Shown here: one piece after another, positions 62,739 to 64,000 of the stretch
Numbering within the stretch: the stretch's first letter is position 1
Layout of the letters: each line of letters begins with the position of its first letter
Source of the DNA: Clostridioides difficile
GTDB taxonomy: Bacteria > Bacillota > Clostridia > Peptostreptococcales > Peptostreptococcaceae
DNA: 64,000 bases
NCBI GenBank assembly: GCA_024919175.1
Contig: CP103804.1
Location: 496,001 to 560,000, forward strand
Direction: 5' to 3'
Notes under the pieces: generated by a model
What the model was told of the DNA's origin: nothing
What the model saw: the letters and a program-made list of their open reading frames with translations, nothing else
Databases searched by the model: none
Made by a program: the position numbers and the translations under genes

Positions 62739-63605
62739 ATGAAAGCTATACATAAAGATAAATATAATAATCAACTATTTGAAAGTCTAAAAATTGACTG
62801 TGAAAAGTGTTTTGGACTTTGTTGTGTGGCCCTTTATTTCTCTGCTTCAGAAGACTTTCCTGTTAATAAGGAATCAGGTAAGCCATGTACTAACTTACAA
62901 TCGGATTTTAAATGTTCTGTACATAAAAATCTTAGAAATCAAGGATTTAGAGGTTGTACTACATATGATTGCTTTGGTGCAGGTCAAAAGGTAGCACAAG
63001 TAACATATAAGGGAAAAAACTGGATACAAGAGCCAGAGTTAGCAAATCAAATGTTTGAAGTGTTTTTAGTTATGAGGCAGTTACATGAAATGTTATGGTA
63101 TCTTAAAGAAGCATCTACATTAGATATATCTGATGCAATCAAAGAAAAACTTAATCTAATAATTGAAGAAACTGATAAGATAACGAATATGAGTCCAGAA
63201 CAACTAATAGATTTAGATATAATATCACATCGAGCAAAAGTTAATTCACTATTGTCACAAGCTAGTGACTTTGTGCTAGAAAAAGCTAAATCTTTTGAAA
63301 AGACTTCTAATTTTAAAAATAAGAAAAAATTAAGTAAAAGTATGGATTTAATAGGAGCAGACCTTAGAAAAACAAATTTAATAGGGGCAGATTTAAAAGG
63401 TAAATTTCTTATAGCAGCTAATCTAAGAGGAACAGATTTAAGTGGTGCGAATTTAATAGGAGCAGATTTAAGAGACTGCGATATTAGAGGGGCAAATCTT
63501 AAAAATAGTGTATTCCTTACACAATTACAAATTAATACTGCAAGGGGAGATTCTAATACAAAGTTGCCAGAGACATTATTACATCCTAAATACTGGAATA
63601 AATAA
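62739..63605 (+). CDS. Cysteine-cluster protein with pentapeptide repeats
   Basis: A 288-residue protein. The N terminus has CEKCFGLCCVALYFSASED (about 15-33) plus further cysteines (KPCTNL, FKCSVH, GCTTYDC), like the CxxCxxCC metal-chelating family. A helical middle (about 95-195) follows, and the C terminus (about 200-260) has pentapeptide repeats of the A(D/N)LxG type (LIGADLRKTN, LIGADLKG, LSGANLIGADL). The fusion is unusual and its role unknown. AAGGAGA precedes the ATG. Confidence 0.8.
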   Translation: MKAIHKDKYNNQLFESLKIDCEKCFGLCCVALYFSASEDFPVNKESGKPCTNLQSDFKCSVHKNLRNQGFRGCTTYDCFGAGQKVAQVTYKGKNWIQEPELANQMFEVFLVMRQLHEMLWYLKEASTLDISDAIKEKLNLIIEETDKITNMSPEQLIDLDIISHRAKVNSLLSQASDFVLEKAKSFEKTSNFKNKKKLSKSMDLIGADLRKTNLIGADLKGKFLIAANLRGTDLSGANLIGADLRDCDIRGANLKNSVFLTQLQINTARGDSNTKLPETLLHPKYWNK

Positions 63606-63630
63606 TTAAAATATCACATAAAACTACAAA

Positions 63631-63659
63631 ATATGAACTTTTTTGACTCTGGTTCATAT
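63631..63659 (+). terminator. Weak hairpin after pentapeptide gene
   Basis: ATATGAAC (63631-63638) / GTTCATAT (63652-63659), no strong T run. Confidence 0.4.
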
Positions 63660-63721
63660 TATATATTAGAGATTCTTTAGAGGGATTTCTTAATATATAA
63701 TATAATAGGAGAGATATAAAA

Positions 63722-64000
63722 ATGAGTTGTCAAAATTGTAAATGTGAAAAAAATTATATGTATGAGGATTATAAATATAATAAATGTAATAAGTGTTGTA
63801 ATGACTATGAAGAAATGACACATGTTCATGAGTACTCAGAAAGTGTTAAATTAGCAGAAGAATGTGACGATAGACATAATCATCGTGCAGCAGGAGTTAC
63901 AGGTGAAGTTATACCAATAAACGGTGGAACAAATCATGTTCATAAAATAAATGATAATGTAGATTTTCTTGATCATTTCCACAAGATATGTGTTACAACA
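63722..64000 (+). CDS. YmaF-like protein (partial)
   Basis: The first 93 residues of a protein that continues past the window. It starts MSCQNCKCEKNYMYEDY, with more cysteines (CNKCC), then histidine-rich pairs typical of YmaF: EMTHVHEYSES, DDRHNHRAAGVTGE and GGTNHVHKI, LDHFHKI. It may bind metal. Function unknown. AGGAGAG precedes the ATG. Confidence 0.75.
   Translation, partial: MSCQNCKCEKNYMYEDYKYNKCNKCCNDYEEMTHVHEYSESVKLAEECDDRHNHRAAGVTGEVIPINGGTNHVHKINDNVDFLDHFHKICVTT

Noticed and set aside
1..64000. CRISPR arrays, insertion sequences, prophage genes
   Set aside because: No regularly spaced repeats, transposase, integrase or phage structural genes were seen on either strand.

Overview
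The window is a low-GC Firmicutes chromosome segment spanning the replication origin. Gene order and proteins match Clostridioides difficile or a very close relative: rpmH/dnaA/dnaN synteny, an RstA-type regulator beside a soj-spo0J locus, a DnaC/DnaD-type loader pair after purA, frequent TTG/GTG starts and AGA-dominated arginine codons. The species call is inference; no database was searched. The + strand here runs away from the origin along one replication arm, and most genes from about 4.2 kb onward are co-directional with the fork.

Region 1 (1-4.4 kb) is the origin: recF (cut by the window edge), an S4 RNA-binding protein, dnaN and dnaA on the minus strand. DnaA boxes lie on both sides of dnaA, with a DnaA-trio element between dnaA and dnaN. 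Region 2 (4.2-35.8 kb) is core genome: rpmH-rnpA-yidD-yidC-jag-mnmE-mnmG-rsmG, noc-soj-spo0J chromosome partitioning, a cysteine-desulfurase-like enzyme, a GerMN lipoprotein, rstA, a YedF-type selenium-associated group, an aminotransferase, rpsF-ssb-rpsR, yybS-gdpP-rplI-dnaB, purA, four tRNAs (Lys, Glu, Val, Thr), the DnaC/DnaD pair, an M1 peptidase lipoprotein, a WalJ-like hydrolase, an EIIC-EAL fusion and rlmH.

Region 3 (35.8-38.75 kb) is a compact insertion at the 3' end of rlmH. The last 18 nt of rlmH reappear 2.9 kb downstream with three synonymous differences, as at SCC-type cassette sites. The DNA between carries only two genes: an OLD-family ATPase/TOPRIM nuclease and an HNH endonuclease with an N-terminal cysteine cluster. 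This is the best candidate for an undescribed, probably anti-phage, system. No recombinase gene is present.

Region 4 (38.8-64 kb) is accessory metabolism and regulation: a ferredoxin and PNPOx-like pair facing an Rrf2 regulator; MerR and CPBP genes; a LysR gene divergent from an unusual five-gene operon (LVIVD propeller, cysteine-rich flavoprotein, two membrane proteins, EthD-like protein); a MATE pump with a TetR gene; an isochorismatase-fold hydrolase; and a six-gene carbohydrate operon (PRD regulator with EIIB/EIIA domains, ascorbate-type EIIB and EIIC, SIS isomerase, two class I aldolases). After that come gene remnants, an Xre membrane regulator, a large PAS-GGDEF-GAF protein, YjdM, a cysteine-cluster/pentapeptide protein and the start of a YmaF-like protein. 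The 57.8-58.76 kb stretch has no intact gene.
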